A DNA stretch of 47,053 bases. Origin: Chitinophagales bacterium. GTDB lineage: Bacteria; Bacteroidota; Bacteroidia; Chitinophagales; Saprospiraceae. The notes under the pieces are model-generated. The model was given only the letters and a program-made list of their open reading frames with translations, was not told the DNA's origin and did not search any database. The position numbers were made by a program, and so were the translations under genes. Shown one piece after another: positions 35,584 to 43,692 of this stretch (the stretch's first letter is position 1; every line of letters starts with the position of its first letter). The DNA lies in contig JAKSDI010000143.1 of assembly GCA_022360175.1 (NCBI GenBank), positions 1 through 47,053 of the forward strand. The letters run 5' to 3'.

Positions 35584-36876
35584 CTATCTTTTAAATCCAA
35601 AGGTTTTTATCACCTCCCTCCTCTTTTCCTTTAGCTTCTCTACCTGTTTAGCAGGTACTTCTTTTAATCTTTTACTCTTTAAATACCTGTATTTCAATTC
35701 CTGGTAATACAAATGATAATACCCCAATAGCAATAAAACAACTGATCCACCCAATATTTCCCACCTGCCTGAAACAGCGGCTATCAAAAACCAGATAGGC
35801 ATATATACTAAAAAAGCTCCTAAAGATGCTCCCCAACGAACGGGTGCTTTAAATTCCAGTGTTTTCACTTTAGTATCCGATATATATTTGCCTATAAAAG
35901 CTGGAAGATAATTCCACAGTTTTCCTATTAGTTGAAATGGAAAGCCAAGGATGAGTTGAAACAAAACAGTTAACTTTGAAAAATCTTTTCCCATCAAAGC
36001 CCTATCATCCAGGCCAAATTGCTGAAGATGTTCAAAATAGCCTGCCGCTAATGCCTTTAAATCTTCTTTTTTGTCCTGCTCTAATTCATTTACTTTAGCC
36101 CCTATTTTTATTTCCGTTTCCAGGAGTGTCTTAGAATTAGAAATCAGAGGTGGCGATGACCAATTCTGTTCGGTTCGATATATTCGATGTAAGTGCTCTA
36201 CCAGGCCATCATCTTCTTTTTCATCTATAATGACAAGATGTTCTAATAGATGTTCGCGTAGCTCAACAGTCATCTTTGAGATTCCTTGATTAGTATTTTG
36301 TTCATACTCTGCCCAATATTCTGAAGTTAACATAGGTTCTCCAAAATCGATCATCACCTCCGTGCGAGGTTTATCAGCGTATGTAAAATTAACTCCTACC
36401 GGTACTACATATATTTCTCCCAGTTCAGGCATTTGTTCCATCGCCCCCAATGCAATACGAGCAGTACCCTTTTGTAAAGGCCTAAGACGTTTTTCCTGGA
36501 TGGTGCTACCTTCGGCCAGGATCATAATGGTTTTATTATTTGCCAAAGCTTCAAAACAGGCTTCAAAGGTAGAGTAGTTGTTTTTTAATTTTCCATAACC
36601 CCCATCTTTCAAACGAAAGACTGGCAACAAATTTAAGCCTCTAAGTAGCTTGTTGTATACGGGCTTAACAAACAAATCTCCCCTCACTAAAAAGTTAAGA
36701 GGACGATCTAGGAAACATGCCAATATACAAGGTTCGAGAAAAGCCGTAGGATGATTTGCTGCCAAAATAACCGGTTTGCCTTTTGGAATCCGATCTGTGT
36801 TTGTCAAAATAATCTTACGATAGAAAGCATAAAAACTTAGTCGAGCAAAAGGGCGTACTATATTATAAAGCAACAT
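35584..36876 (-). CDS. PlsC-like lysophospholipid acyltransferase
   Basis: A 430-residue membrane enzyme. The acyltransferase domain (about 15-215) has block I as AANHPTAFLEP, where the classic HxxxxD is replaced by a His followed six residues later by Glu, as in related Bacteroidota enzymes that have FLD there; block III is AEGSTIQEKRLRPLQKGTARIA, and PVGVNFTY follows. A helical region (230-320) and two hydrophobic helices (about 345-385) come next, then a very basic tail. It should add an acyl chain to lysophosphatidate or a related glycerolipid at the inner membrane. Monocistronic. Confidence 0.85.
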   Translation of the reverse strand: MLLYNIVRPFARLSFYAFYRKIILTNTDRIPKGKPVILAANHPTAFLEPCILACFLDRPLNFLVRGDLFVKPVYNKLLRGLNLLPVFRLKDGGYGKLKNNYSTFEACFEALANNKTIMILAEGSTIQEKRLRPLQKGTARIALGAMEQMPELGEIYVVPVGVNFTYADKPRTEVMIDFGEPMLTSEYWAEYEQNTNQGISKMTVELREHLLEHLVIIDEKEDDGLVEHLHRIYRTEQNWSSPPLISNSKTLLETEIKIGAKVNELEQDKKEDLKALAAGYFEHLQQFGLDDRALMGKDFSKLTVLFQLILGFPFQLIGKLWNYLPAFIGKYISDTKVKTLEFKAPVRWGASLGAFLVYMPIWFLIAAVSGRWEILGGSVVLLLLGYYHLYYQELKYRYLKSKRLKEVPAKQVEKLKEKRREVIKTFGFKR

Positions 36877-37278
36877 GGAACGAGTTCGAATTGGTATTCG
36901 GCGGTGAATTTAAGACATTTTACCAACATACTTCTTTATCTGTTGTTGCCAAAACTCCTCTCAAGCTATAACCAAATGATTATCAACGACATAAACCAAT
37001 TATCTTACAATATTAATTATCCTCCCAACATATAATTACAACTATGCAACAAGCATAGAGAAAAGTAATTGGATCAAATTTGTAACCTTCCTGCACTTTT
37101 ACATTATGTAATCAGAACAGCAACTTAAAGAACTTAAAAGTGAATTCAACTTCTGAAGAATTTATTGCTGCGAATAGCAAAACTCGGAAGGACGCTTTTC
37201 CGATGTTCTTTAAGTTTACAAGCCCCGGGGCATTTCATATTTTGAAAGAACATCAAAAAAGGAAAAATATTAACATAA
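36877..37278. other. 402-bp divergent intergenic region with a promoter-like motif
   Basis: Between the acyltransferase and the second ECF sigma gene. It holds the motif at 37077-37091; a 67-codon GTG-initiated frame from 37140 has no family features and I do not call it. Confidence 0.4.
37077..37091 (+). promoter_or_regulatory. Promoter-like motif AATTTGTAACCTTCC upstream of the second ECF sigma gene
   Basis: Nearly identical (14/15) to the element before rmuC. It contains TGTAACCTT, which resembles ECF-type -35 boxes in Bacteroidota, so the sigma factor may control itself and rmuC. Distance to the first ATG is about 190 bp. Confidence 0.4.
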
Positions 37279-37887
37279 ATGCTTTCGAATTTGCAATTAA
37301 ACCGTACTCTTGCAAAAACTGTTCGAATGAGCACGTCTAAAAGGACGGTTTCGGCTGCAGAAATGCAGAATGAATGGCTGGAAGTACAAGCTGCCCAGCA
37401 GGATTCTGCTATGTTTCAGCCTCTCTATGAACGCTATTTTGAAAGTATTTACCTGTATATTTTCCGTCGAATAGCAGATGAAGAACTGGCAGCTGATATC
37501 TGTTCGCAGGTTTTTCTCAAAGCGATGCAACGCCTTTATAGTTATGAATATAAGGGAGTACCATTTTCTGCCTGGCTATACCGAATAGCTAGCAATGAAG
37601 TAGCGCAACACTTTAGAAAAGCCAAGAAGAACCGGATTGTTAGTATTGATGATGCGAATGTAGTCGATATGTTTGAGGACATCGATGAACCCGTAGAACT
37701 ACCCAGCCAGGAAGAACTAGTAGTAGCATTAGATAAGCTTAAGGAAGATGATTTGCAATTAATTGAATTGCGTTATTTCGAGGGCTTACCTTATAAAGAA
37801 ATTGCAGAAATATTGGATATAACGGAAAACAATGCGAAAGTAAAGACTTTCCGTATCCTTAACCGATTAAAAAAGAAATTAGGCTGA
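37279..37887 (+). CDS. ECF RNA polymerase sigma factor
   Basis: A 202-residue sigma factor (186 if it starts at the Met at 37327, where family similarity begins). Region 2: FQPLYERYFESIYLYIFRRI, ELAADICSQVFLKAMQRL, PFSAWLYRIASNEVAQHFRK; region 4: LKEDDLQLIELRYFEGLPYKEIAEILDITENNAKVKTFRILNRLKK. It is followed 35 bp later by a membrane protein with one helix, its likely anti-sigma partner. Not closely similar to the other ECF factor in this window (region 4 differs), so it is not a recent duplicate. Confidence 0.9.
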   Translation: MLSNLQLNRTLAKTVRMSTSKRTVSAAEMQNEWLEVQAAQQDSAMFQPLYERYFESIYLYIFRRIADEELAADICSQVFLKAMQRLYSYEYKGVPFSAWLYRIASNEVAQHFRKAKKNRIVSIDDANVVDMFEDIDEPVELPSQEELVVALDKLKEDDLQLIELRYFEGLPYKEIAEILDITENNAKVKTFRILNRLKKKLG

Positions 37888-37922
37888 TAGCAGTAATACT
37901 GCTTCACTAAACCCTAAGAGAT

Positions 37923-39686
37923 ATGGGTAATAATTACGAATTCAAGTTTAACCCAAAGAAGCCTAGCAGGGAAGAAATTGCCCGGCACAAAGATTTTGGC
38001 AAGCTTCTTAAACGCTATCAATCTGAGCAGCGGGAAAGCGGTCGCCGTATTGCCCGGATAAGGCGTATTTATATTGGTTCTGCTGTTGCAGCTGCGATAG
38101 CTGCTGTTGCTATACTAATGGGTGGATTTTTCTCTTCACCAACAGTACCAACAATTACTGCTGAAGCGTATTTCCAACAAAAAGATTTTGTCACTCCTCC
38201 CATTAAAGAAATCGAAAAGGATCAATTTGCCAGCTTCCGTGTAGAAGCTGATAAAGGAGGGGTATATGAATACCCTAGTGGATCACGCCTGGTCATTCCC
38301 GCCTCTGCATTTGCAGATGACTATGGTACCTTGATACAAGGTGAAGTGGATGTATATTATCGGGAAATGTATGATTATGTAGACTTCTTTACTTCCGGGA
38401 TAAATATGAAGTACGATTCTACTAATAACACCTATTTTCTGGAATCTGCGGGCATGGTAGAAATCTATGCAGAGCAGAATGGACAACGATTACAATTAGC
38501 TACTGGTAAAACTTTTGATATTGAATTGGTATCTGAAATCTATCTTTCTGATGCAGATGCAAGCTCAATACCAGCCTACCATATATATCAAATTGACACA
38601 TTCAATCACAACTGGATCTATCACGGGCAAAATAAGATGAAAGTATCAGATGAAAAGATGTTAGATGAATCTGATCCTCTATACAAATACAAAAAAGACT
38701 TATTTGACCGCCTTAGTGATATTGAAAATAGAGCAACAATAGATCTGCTAGCACTTGAAAAACAATATCCTAAGCCAATTGCTCCTTTAAAGCCACAAAG
38801 AGCAGATGGTAATCTCCCAACACTTGAACTGAATTTCCTAGATGGCAGTATTAATGTTGAAGATTCAGAGAATGGCAATTTACAATCTGAACTGGCAAAA
38901 ATGCAGCAGGCCTACAGTGGTGTAATTTGGCAAGTATCTCCTAATAGTCCAGCTTATGACGAAAGAGCATTTGGCGTTGAATGGGAATCTGTTAATATTC
39001 GCCCTACTAATTCCAGGGATTATGAACTGACTTTGATCCATCCTCAAAATCAGTTAACCCTAATTGTTGCTCCAGTGCTTACAGGCAATGAATATCAACG
39101 TGCTATGAGCAACTATCAAACAGAATTGGTAGCCTATGAAGCTGCTCTTACAGAAAGAGAACAATTGCTGGCCAATCAGAAAGAAGCATTGGAAACCAGT
39201 ATAAAAGCTCAAAAATCGGCGGTGATGGATGCTTATAAAACTCAATTAGAAGCATTGCGCACGACTGGCTTGCGATACAATGAAAGATCTATGCTATTGG
39301 CTAAACGTAAAGTGGTTAATCATTTCACTGCTCCTGGATTAGGCATATGGAATTGTGCCCGTCCTGTAGCATCAGGAGGAGAAACCATTATAGCTGCTTT
39401 CCGTGATCAATATGGTGAAAGATATACCAACCATACTACTTATGTCGTCCAGAAAGGAAGTAATCATATTCGCCAGTATTATGCAAATGGAAAAACTGAT
39501 TTGCAGCTAATACCTGATGCAGATTATTTGATATGGGTCGTTTCTGATGATCAAAAAATTGCAGTATTACATCCAGACAATTTCAATTGGCCCAAGGACA
39601 GCGAGGCAACATATACTTTCCAGCTTGAGCTAAAAGACAAGACCTTTAATAGTAAAGAAGAAATTAGAAATATCCTACAGTTTTAG
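37923..39686 (+). CDS. Single-pass membrane protein, probable anti-sigma partner
   Basis: A 587-residue protein. The N-terminus (1-47) is very basic and cytosolic (KLLKRYQSEQRESGRRIARIRR), followed by an Ala-rich transmembrane helix (about 49-69). The extracytoplasmic part begins with a beta domain (about 100-200): YPSGSRLVIPASAFADDYG, GEVDVYYREMYDYVDFFTSGI and ESAGMVEIYA. This pattern occurs in many Bacteroidota surface proteins (compare G-xxIxIPAxAFxD..GxVxIxYxEF). A helical coiled-coil stretch lies near 395-450 and a C-terminal beta region ends at ILQF. No zinc anti-sigma motif. Function is inferred from position after the sigma gene and the one-helix topology. Confidence 0.65.
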   Translation: MGNNYEFKFNPKKPSREEIARHKDFGKLLKRYQSEQRESGRRIARIRRIYIGSAVAAAIAAVAILMGGFFSSPTVPTITAEAYFQQKDFVTPPIKEIEKDQFASFRVEADKGGVYEYPSGSRLVIPASAFADDYGTLIQGEVDVYYREMYDYVDFFTSGINMKYDSTNNTYFLESAGMVEIYAEQNGQRLQLATGKTFDIELVSEIYLSDADASSIPAYHIYQIDTFNHNWIYHGQNKMKVSDEKMLDESDPLYKYKKDLFDRLSDIENRATIDLLALEKQYPKPIAPLKPQRADGNLPTLELNFLDGSINVEDSENGNLQSELAKMQQAYSGVIWQVSPNSPAYDERAFGVEWESVNIRPTNSRDYELTLIHPQNQLTLIVAPVLTGNEYQRAMSNYQTELVAYEAALTEREQLLANQKEALETSIKAQKSAVMDAYKTQLEALRTTGLRYNERSMLLAKRKVVNHFTAPGLGIWNCARPVASGGETIIAAFRDQYGERYTNHTTYVVQKGSNHIRQYYANGKTDLQLIPDADYLIWVVSDDQKIAVLHPDNFNWPKDSEATYTFQLELKDKTFNSKEEIRNILQF

Positions 39687-39761
39687 GTAAGGTTATTTAT
39701 TATACGCCTATCCTAGAAATAATTTTCCAGAGAATGTTGGCGCAGAGTCTGGAAAACAGTA

Positions 39762-39790
39762 CCGCCGATCCCCCGATCGGCGGATTTTTT
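39762..39790 (+). terminator. Rho-independent terminator
   Basis: A perfect 9-bp GC-rich stem (CCGCCGATC / GATCGGCGG), CCCC loop, then ATTTTTT. It ends the second sigma transcript and overlaps the stop codon of the convergent glyoxalase-like gene. Confidence 0.92.
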
Positions 39791-40436
39791 ATATCCACAT
39801 TTGTCCTTTAGGGGTATTAAGCAGCACTTTTAATACAGGCATATCTCCCTGCTCAACTACCATTTCTATTTGTAAGGCCATTAGCATTTTTTTTATTGTA
39901 TCTGGTTTTGGATGTACTGCTTTCATATCCTGAACAACTATTATCTGTTCTAAAGTATCTGTAGGATGAGGTGAGGTTCCCCAATCAATAAAGAAAGGTA
40001 CAATCCCCTCTCCCATCAAAGGCCGAGGATCTGTATAACGCCAGGTGAGATAGGTTCCATCACTCAGAAGACGGCTGCCGTCTTGAATAGGCCCGGGATA
40101 TACTCCAATCTGGTGTAATTCTCCTACATTTGATTCGATATCACTTTCCTGTATTGCCCAGGTTACTAATTTTGGCTCTCTGACTTTATCTACCCCAAAC
40201 CAAAGTGGCCCTGCTATTTCTTGCCTAGAATCCGGACCAATAATCTCCAAATAAGATTTATTCCCTAAATGAATAAGGGCATTGTGCGTTCCCAGTCCAG
40301 GATGACGCCCTCCGTAAACAGCTCTAACTCCTAATTTTTCTTCAATTGTTTGAATGCCATAAGGAAGACTTGGCACCGCAAGAACAAGATGGTCTAACCT
40401 GGATAAAAAATTAGAAAATGAAGGTACTGAAGGCAT
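39789..40436 (-). CDS. Glyoxalase-like (VOC superfamily) protein
   Basis: A 215-residue cytosolic protein of the Glyoxalase_3 type. N-terminal RLDHLVLAVPSL has the metal-ligand-type His of VOC folds; GGRHPGLGTHNALIHLGNKSYLEIIGPD and LTWRYTDPRPLMGEGIVPFFIDWG are the characteristic family blocks. Family members are mostly uncharacterised; a lyase, dioxygenase or resistance role cannot be chosen. Single gene. Confidence 0.82.
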   Translation of the reverse strand: MPSVPSFSNFLSRLDHLVLAVPSLPYGIQTIEEKLGVRAVYGGRHPGLGTHNALIHLGNKSYLEIIGPDSRQEIAGPLWFGVDKVREPKLVTWAIQESDIESNVGELHQIGVYPGPIQDGSRLLSDGTYLTWRYTDPRPLMGEGIVPFFIDWGTSPHPTDTLEQIIVVQDMKAVHPKPDTIKKMLMALQIEMVVEQGDMPVLKVLLNTPKGQMWI

Positions 40437-40532
40437 ATCGTGTAAGTATAAGAGTGATTAGCAATATGCAGAGATACCATGATTAGTATTTCTTGCTTTC
40501 TTAAAATAGGCTTTTTTAAGGGGAATAGCAAT

Positions 40533-40563
40533 TTTCAATCTGCATCATTGAAAGGTTTCAATC
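40533..40563. promoter_or_regulatory. Three TTTCAAT half-sites (candidate operator)
   Basis: TTTCAATC (40533-40540), ATTGAAA (40547-40553) and TTTCAATC (40556-40563) form a direct/inverted/direct set; the last two make a 7+2+7 palindrome. Located in the 305-bp gap between the divergent glyoxalase-like and oxygenase genes; no other signal was seen in that gap except the -7 box at 40672. Confidence 0.35.
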
Positions 40564-40671
40564 CAATTACTTCTTATAATTCTCCCTAATGCTGGTGCAT
40601 GAATTATGTTATTAAAAGCCTTCAGAACTGTTATAATGTCGAATAATTAGTAAACCTTGATTTTTTGAAAT

Positions 40672-40679
40672 TATATTTG
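40672..40679 (+). promoter_or_regulatory. Possible -7 promoter box of the 2OG oxygenase gene
   Basis: TATATTTG matches TAnnTTTG and lies 62 bp before the ATG. No TTG at the ideal -33 distance (a TTG is only 12 nt upstream). Confidence 0.4.
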
Positions 40680-40741
40680 CAATCATCTTAGGGTGAAGGG
40701 CGTATGTCTTCATCATATATAAAAAAGGTGACATTATAATA

Positions 40742-41629
40742 ATGATGCCAAATACATACAACAATTCAAATCCAATGGTACGACCTAAAATCAACCGACA
40801 AATTCTTGACCTCAAAAAATGGGGGCCGATATTCGAAGATCATGCTAATAAATACCAGCAAGCTCATCCATATCCATATGGTCAATTTGAAAATTTCCTG
40901 GAAAACTGGGCTGCCGAAGATGCAATGAATGCTTTTCCCAAGGTGAAAGATGCCGGTTGGATTCACTACATCCATGTGAATGAAAAAAAGCATGGCTTAA
41001 ATAAAATGGATTTAATTCCTCCTTTCTTACAGGAAGTAATCAATGCTTTAAATAGTCCTCCATTTGTGGAAGCCCTTTGTAAATTAACAGGAATTGAAGG
41101 CTTAAAACCAGATCCTTCTTTAGAAGGCGGCGGCTTACATCAAACACAAAAAGGTGGTTTTCTGAATATCCACGCTGATTTTACAGTTCACCCTCATAAA
41201 AGAAATTGGCGCCGAAGAGTAAATGTTCTTGTCTATCTCAATCAAGATTGGGAACCTGAATATAAAGGTGATCTTGAGCTATGGACCAGGGACATGAAAT
41301 CATGTGAAGCTAAAATCAGCCCAATTTTTAATCGCTGTGTTATCTTTAATACGGATGATGACTCTTTCCATGGCCTGCCTGATCCTATTCAGTGCCCTGA
41401 GGACATGACACGGAAGTCGATTGCACTCTACTATTTTACGGAAGAGGATGAAACACCTAAAAAAAGAGCGACTAACTATCGGGCGCGCCCAGGAGATGGA
41501 ATAAAAAGCATCTTCATTTATCTTGATAAACAACTGATTAGAACCTATAATGCCGTTAAAGGTGCCCTGGGAATCAATGATGATTTTGTAAGTAAAATCT
41601 TGAATATTTTTGATCGCAAGAAGAAGTGA
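40742..41629 (+). CDS. 2-oxoglutarate/Fe(II)-dependent oxygenase (prolyl-4-hydroxylase type)
   Basis: A 295-residue protein; the start may be either of two adjacent ATGs, or the Met at 40775. The double-stranded beta-helix core has the iron motif HxD in FLNIHADFTVHPHK and the distal His in DSFHGLPDPI; RRRVNVLVYLNQDWEPEYKGDLELW and TRKSIALYYFTEE are conserved features of 2OG_FeII_Oxy_3 proteins, with the Arg of TRKSIALYY as the likely 2-oxoglutarate binder. Substrate unknown; relatives hydroxylate proteins or modify sugars and small molecules. Monocistronic, followed by a hairpin. Confidence 0.85.
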   Translation: MMPNTYNNSNPMVRPKINRQILDLKKWGPIFEDHANKYQQAHPYPYGQFENFLENWAAEDAMNAFPKVKDAGWIHYIHVNEKKHGLNKMDLIPPFLQEVINALNSPPFVEALCKLTGIEGLKPDPSLEGGGLHQTQKGGFLNIHADFTVHPHKRNWRRRVNVLVYLNQDWEPEYKGDLELWTRDMKSCEAKISPIFNRCVIFNTDDDSFHGLPDPIQCPEDMTRKSIALYYFTEEDETPKKRATNYRARPGDGIKSIFIYLDKQLIRTYNAVKGALGINDDFVSKILNIFDRKKK

Positions 41630-41645
41630 TCATTGTTCAAAAAGA

Positions 41646-41671
41646 AAAGGCTAGCTTGTTAGCTAGCCTTT
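41646..41671. terminator. Terminator hairpin
   Basis: AAAGGCTAGCT / AGCTAGCCTTT, a perfect 11-bp stem with a TGTT loop, 16 bp after the oxygenase stop and between it and the convergent pckA; its symmetric A/T ends suit both directions. Confidence 0.88.
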
Positions 41672-41830
41672 CTATAATAATTTGGTTAGGATGTTTACAC
41701 CAATCAAACAAAATACTTCATCCATCTTCAATCCTGCTTAAAAGAAAATCTTCTAAAGCAGTATAATTAGTGCAAGAAGAAAACATAGTTGATGAAGATC
41801 TTTTTGATTAGTATTAACTATGATAAATAC

Positions 41831-43447
41831 TTAGTCAACGTTTTCCATTACTTTAGGTGCTGCTGCACAAATTCGTTCGTCTGTCTTTTCCTTAAACTGA
41901 CGGAAGTTTTCGTTAAAGAGTACTGCCAAATGATTTGCTTTCGCATCATAAGCTTCTTCTTTCTTCCATGTCTGTCTAGGGTTTAACAATTCATCTGGTA
42001 CATTTGGACAGCTCTGAGGCATTTGCAAGCCAAATATCTCGTGCGTTTTATAGTCTACATTTTCCAATACTCCATTCAAAGCAGCAGTAATCATAGCTCT
42101 TGTATAAGACAGTTTCATACGATGCCCTTCGCCATAAGCTCCACCGGTCCATCCAGTATTTACCAACCATACATTTACGTTATGTGCTTCCATCTTATTT
42201 CCCAGCATTTCCGCATATTCAGCAGGATGCAAAGGCATAAATGGTGCACCAAAGCAAGCAGAGAACGTAGCCTGTGGCTCTGTTACACCTTCTTCAGTAC
42301 CCGCTACCTTAGCAGTATATCCAGATATGAAGTAATACATTGCCTGCTCAGGAGTCAGTTTGCTAATTGGAGGCAATACACCAAAAGCATCACAGGTCAA
42401 GAAAAAGATATTGGTAGGATGATTACCTTTTGAAGGTTGTAGAGCATTATCAATATGATAGATAGGATAAGAAACACGAGTGTTTTCTGTAATGCTGCTA
42501 TTTGAAAAATCAGGTTTAGCAGTACCTTCATGACAAATGATATTCTCTAGTATAGCACGATGCTTAATAGCATGATATATTTGAGGTTCTTTTTCTGCAC
42601 TTAGATCAATTGTCTTGGCATAACATCCTCCCTCAAAATTGAATACTCCGTTATCAGACCAGCCATGCTCATCATCACCAATCAATGGGCGTTCAGGATC
42701 AGCTGATAAAGTAGTTTTGCCTGTTCCGGATAGGCCAAAGAAAACAGCCGTATCTCCATCTTTCCCCATATTAGCAGAACAATGCATAGATAGCACCCCT
42801 CTTTCCTTAGGAAGTACATAATTCAGGACAGAAAAAATACCTTTCTTGATTTCTCCTGTATAGCCTGTTCCACCAATAATAATTTGCTTTTTAGCAAAAT
42901 TGATAATGGCAAAGTTCTCCTGGCGCAAACCATCAAGTTCAGGATTTGCCAAAAATCCAGGTGCATTCAGAATCGTCCACTCTGGCTCAAAAGTTTCCAG
43001 CTCTTCCGCCGTAGGGCGCAAAAACATATTATAAGCAAATTGATTGCTCCAAGGATATTCACTCACCAGGCGAATATTCATACGGTATTGATCATCTGCG
43101 CAAGCGTATGCATCTCTCACATATACTTCCTTATTCTCAAAATACGCAAGCAATTGATCATGTAGCTGATCAAAATATTTCGGTTCAATAGGCTGATTAA
43201 TTGCACCCCAGTCTACTGTCTCGGCCGTATAGCTATCTTTTACTATAAAGCGATCCTTAGGAGAGCGCCCCGTAAACTTGCCCGTTTCAATAGCCAGAGC
43301 GCCTGAGTCGGTCAAATAGCCCTGCCCATTGTTAATTGTGGATGACACCAGCTCTTCCGGACTTAAATTCCAGTGAGCTTTTTTGACATTCTTGATACCA
43401 AGGGTTTCGAGCTTAGCAGACGGATTTTTGATGCCGAATTGCTCCAT
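41831..43447 (-). CDS. pckA: Phosphoenolpyruvate carboxykinase (ATP)
   Basis: A 538-residue enzyme of normal family length. It converts oxaloacetate and ATP to phosphoenolpyruvate, ADP and CO2, the committing step of gluconeogenesis. Signature segments: FTGRSPKDRFIVKD (oxaloacetate-binding Arg), GTGYTGEIKKGIF, the P-loop FFGLSGTGKTTLSADP near residue 240, LIGDDEHGW (Mn/Mg site), NTRVSYPIYHI and NTGWTGGAYGEGHRMKLSYTRAM. All expected catalytic elements are present. It is divergent from an XRE regulator across a structured 245-bp region, which suggests local control. Confidence 0.97.
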   Translation of the reverse strand: MEQFGIKNPSAKLETLGIKNVKKAHWNLSPEELVSSTINNGQGYLTDSGALAIETGKFTGRSPKDRFIVKDSYTAETVDWGAINQPIEPKYFDQLHDQLLAYFENKEVYVRDAYACADDQYRMNIRLVSEYPWSNQFAYNMFLRPTAEELETFEPEWTILNAPGFLANPELDGLRQENFAIINFAKKQIIIGGTGYTGEIKKGIFSVLNYVLPKERGVLSMHCSANMGKDGDTAVFFGLSGTGKTTLSADPERPLIGDDEHGWSDNGVFNFEGGCYAKTIDLSAEKEPQIYHAIKHRAILENIICHEGTAKPDFSNSSITENTRVSYPIYHIDNALQPSKGNHPTNIFFLTCDAFGVLPPISKLTPEQAMYYFISGYTAKVAGTEEGVTEPQATFSACFGAPFMPLHPAEYAEMLGNKMEAHNVNVWLVNTGWTGGAYGEGHRMKLSYTRAMITAALNGVLENVDYKTHEIFGLQMPQSCPNVPDELLNPRQTWKKEEAYDAKANHLAVLFNENFRQFKEKTDERICAAAPKVMENVD

Positions 43448-43483
43448 GACAACTTTTTTTTATGGTCAAATAAAGTATGCTAA

Positions 43484-43560
43484 CCTATTTAGGCATTTCA
43501 GAAAAAAGCATGGCGCGTATAAATTTCACCATTACGCGCCACCATTACTGAACAAATAGG
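43484..43560 (-). promoter_or_regulatory. Structured leader upstream of pckA with nested hairpin and direct repeats
   Basis: Outer arms CCTATTT (43484-43490) and AAATAGG (43554-43560), extended by TCAG/CTGA (43498-43501 with 43548-43551), enclose a GC-rich 9-bp stem TGGCGCGTA / TACGCGCCA (43511-43519, 43533-43541). Within it CACCATTAC occurs twice (43527-43535 and 43540-43548), 13 bp apart. It lies 37-113 bp before the pckA ATG, so it is either an mRNA leader structure or a set of operators. Confidence 0.5.
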
Positions 43561-43617
43561 ATTAACTAAACCTAAAACAAATGCAAAATTTTATACAAAG
43601 ATGCAACATTTCTCCTT

Positions 43618-43654
43618 TAGAGAAAATTTCTCTAGCAGGTTTTTTTTATTTTTG
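43618..43654 (+). promoter_or_regulatory. Palindromic operator and promoter of the XRE regulator gene
   Basis: A perfect palindrome TAGAGAAA-A-TTTCTCTA (43618-43634) is followed by a -7 box TATTTTTG (43647-43654), which fits TAnnTTTG and is 38 bp before the ATG. No TTG -33 box is present; the palindrome occupies that place, as expected for an activator or autorepressor site. Confidence 0.55.
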
Positions 43655-43692
43655 GGTATCTTAGAGCAAATACATGACAAAACTACGCCTTC

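Noticed and set aside
37140-37340. Small GTG-initiated frame before the second ECF sigma gene
   Set aside because: No recognisable motif, and it overlaps the sigma gene start; an opposite-strand frame of equal length covers the same DNA.
40533-40563. GTTTCAATC / ATTGAAA sequences resembling CRISPR repeat ends
   Set aside because: Only three short half-sites in 31 bp, no regular spacers and no cas genes nearby, so not a CRISPR array.
40612-40815. 67-codon minus-strand frame overlapping the oxygenase start
   Set aside because: Antisense to the well-supported oxygenase and lacking any motif.
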